Shown here in pieces: positions 4,386-5,054 of a stretch of 5,054 bases of DNA. A model generated the notes under the pieces. The model saw only the letters and a program-made list of their open reading frames with translations, had not been told where the DNA came from and searched no databases. This DNA comes from Deltaproteobacteria bacterium. Lineage in GTDB: Bacteria; Desulfobacterota; B13-G15; RBG-16-54-18. The stretch covers positions 1-5,054 of the forward strand of contig QMLM01000134.1 of the NCBI GenBank assembly GCA_003646745.1. Reading direction: 5' to 3'. The position numbers were made by a program, and so were the translations under genes. Numbering within the stretch: position 1 is the first letter of the stretch; every line of letters begins with the position of its first letter.

Positions 4386-5054
4386 AAAAGACGGGGGCCC
4401 AAATCCTATTGGAGTGTCTCAAGAGGGAAGGAGTAGAGGTGATATTTCATTATCCTGGAGGGGCTATCCTCCCTCTTGTTGATGAACTGCCACGTTGGGA
4501 CTTTAAGAAAATATTGGTTAGGCATGAACAGGCAGCGGTACATGCAGCTGATGGATATGCCCGCGCCAGCGGTAAGGTAGGGGTATGTCTGGTTACCTCT
4601 GGCCCCGGGGCCACGAACACCGTTACAGGGATCGCCACCGCCTTTATGGATTCCATCCCTGTGGTTGTCTTTACCGGAGAGGTTCCCACTCCCCTTATCG
4701 GAAACGATGCCTTCCAGGAAGCCGATATTGTGGGGATTACTCGCCCCTGTACCAAATATAATTATCTGGTCACAGATGTGCGAAAGTTGGCCCGGATAGT
4801 GAGAGAGGCCTTTTATATCGCCAGTTCCGGACGACCCGGTCCTGTACTTGTAGATCTCCCCAAAGACGTCCTTTCGGATACCACCGAGTTTAGATATCCT
4901 GAGGAAATTTACATCAGGGGGTATCAGCCCACCGTCGAGGGACATATTCCTCAAATCAGGAGGGCCCTGAAGCTCATAATGAAAGCGCGCAGGCCAGTGA
5001 TCTACGCTGGTGGGGGTGTGATCTCTTCAGGTGCTTCGGATGAGCTTCTTAAAC
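4382..5054 (+). CDS. ilvB: Acetolactate synthase large subunit, N-terminal part (runs off window)
   Basis: The first 224 residues are visible, out of about 550-570 expected. The frame is open to the window edge. This is the catalytic subunit of the ThDP-dependent enzyme that makes 2-acetolactate or 2-aceto-2-hydroxybutyrate from pyruvate, the first shared step of valine, leucine and isoleucine synthesis. The pyrimidine-binding domain is complete: YPGGAILP (24-31), VRHEQAAVHAADGYARA (46-62) with the catalytic Glu49 that activates ThDP, TSGPGATNTVTGIATA (72-87), and LIGNDAFQEADIVGITRPCTK (105-125). SSGRPGPVLVDLPKDV then closes the domain, and the start of the central FAD-associated domain (RRPVIYAGGG) follows. 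Two residues differ from the usual sequence. His23 precedes YPGGA where Gly is usual, and Glu100 stands in a T-G-E-V-P segment where T-G-Q-V-P is the norm. The small regulatory subunit and later pathway genes would be expected beyond the window. The identity is firm. A catabolic paralogue or another ThDP enzyme is unlikely. Confidence 0.93.
   Translation, partial: MKKTGAQILLECLKREGVEVIFHYPGGAILPLVDELPRWDFKKILVRHEQAAVHAADGYARASGKVGVCLVTSGPGATNTVTGIATAFMDSIPVVVFTGEVPTPLIGNDAFQEADIVGITRPCTKYNYLVTDVRKLARIVREAFYIASSGRPGPVLVDLPKDVLSDTTEFRYPEEIYIRGYQPTVEGHIPQIRRALKLIMKARRPVIYAGGGVISSGASDELLK

Noticed and set aside
4406..4954. Minus-strand open frames of 182 and 101 codons
   Set aside because: They are antisense to ilvB, whose protein motifs are continuous through the region.
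1..5054. Mobile element, CRISPR array, tRNA or rRNA
   Set aside because: No transposase or integrase motifs, no paired terminal repeats flanking a gene, no regularly spaced repeats and no tRNA-like cloverleaf were seen on either strand.

Overview
The window carries five protein-coding genes in two divergent arrangements. It reads as a chromosomal segment of a strictly anaerobic bacterium. Three features point that way: a double-[4Fe-4S] ferredoxin fused to a nitroreductase, a DUF39/HcyBio sulfide-dependent homocysteine synthesis protein (a trait of methanogens and of anaerobic bacteria such as sulfate reducers and syntrophs), and a biotin-dependent acyl-CoA carboxyltransferase. The general style of the proteins (for example the IlvB sequence and the DUF465-ilvB pair) suggests Desulfobacterota / former Deltaproteobacteria. 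This is an inference from memory, not a search. Base composition looks balanced in the genes and AT-rich in the control regions. I see no mobile element, CRISPR array, tRNA or rRNA.

Layout. (1) 1-65 is AT-rich non-coding sequence with a weak inverted repeat. (2) 66-947 (-) is a ferredoxin-nitroreductase fusion. (3) 948-1122 is a divergent control region with a good sigma70-type promoter on each strand and a 10-bp tandem duplication. (4) 1123-2289 (+) is a homocysteine biosynthesis protein of the DUF39/COG1900 family. (5) 2290-2362 is a convergent gap with an 11-bp perfect hairpin. (6) 2363-3916 (-) is a complete acyl-CoA carboxylase carboxyltransferase subunit (PccB/MmdA family) with unusual active-site neighbours. 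(7) 3917-4148 is a second divergent control region built around a nested dyad whose outer arms contain the -35 boxes of both promoters. (8) 4149-4385 (+) is a small DUF465/YdcH-like coiled-coil protein. (9) 4382-5054 (+) is the N-terminal part of acetolactate synthase large subunit IlvB, which overlaps the DUF465 gene by 4 bp and runs off the window.

How the genes may work together. The HcyBio protein makes homocysteine from aspartate semialdehyde and sulfide and is expected to need low-potential electrons. The divergent iron-sulfur flavoprotein could be linked to it, but only position argues for that. IlvB starts branched-chain amino acid synthesis, and the DUF465 protein is probably co-transcribed and translationally coupled to it. 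The carboxyltransferase needs a biotin carboxylase and a biotin carrier, neither of which is in the window.

For four genes the promoter and Shine-Dalgarno positions argue for a start downstream of the longest open frame: 947, 1123, 3916 and TTG 4149. No complete new system is demonstrable here. The best leads are the two mirror-symmetric divergent control regions, the atypical carboxyltransferase and the DUF465-ilvB coupling.
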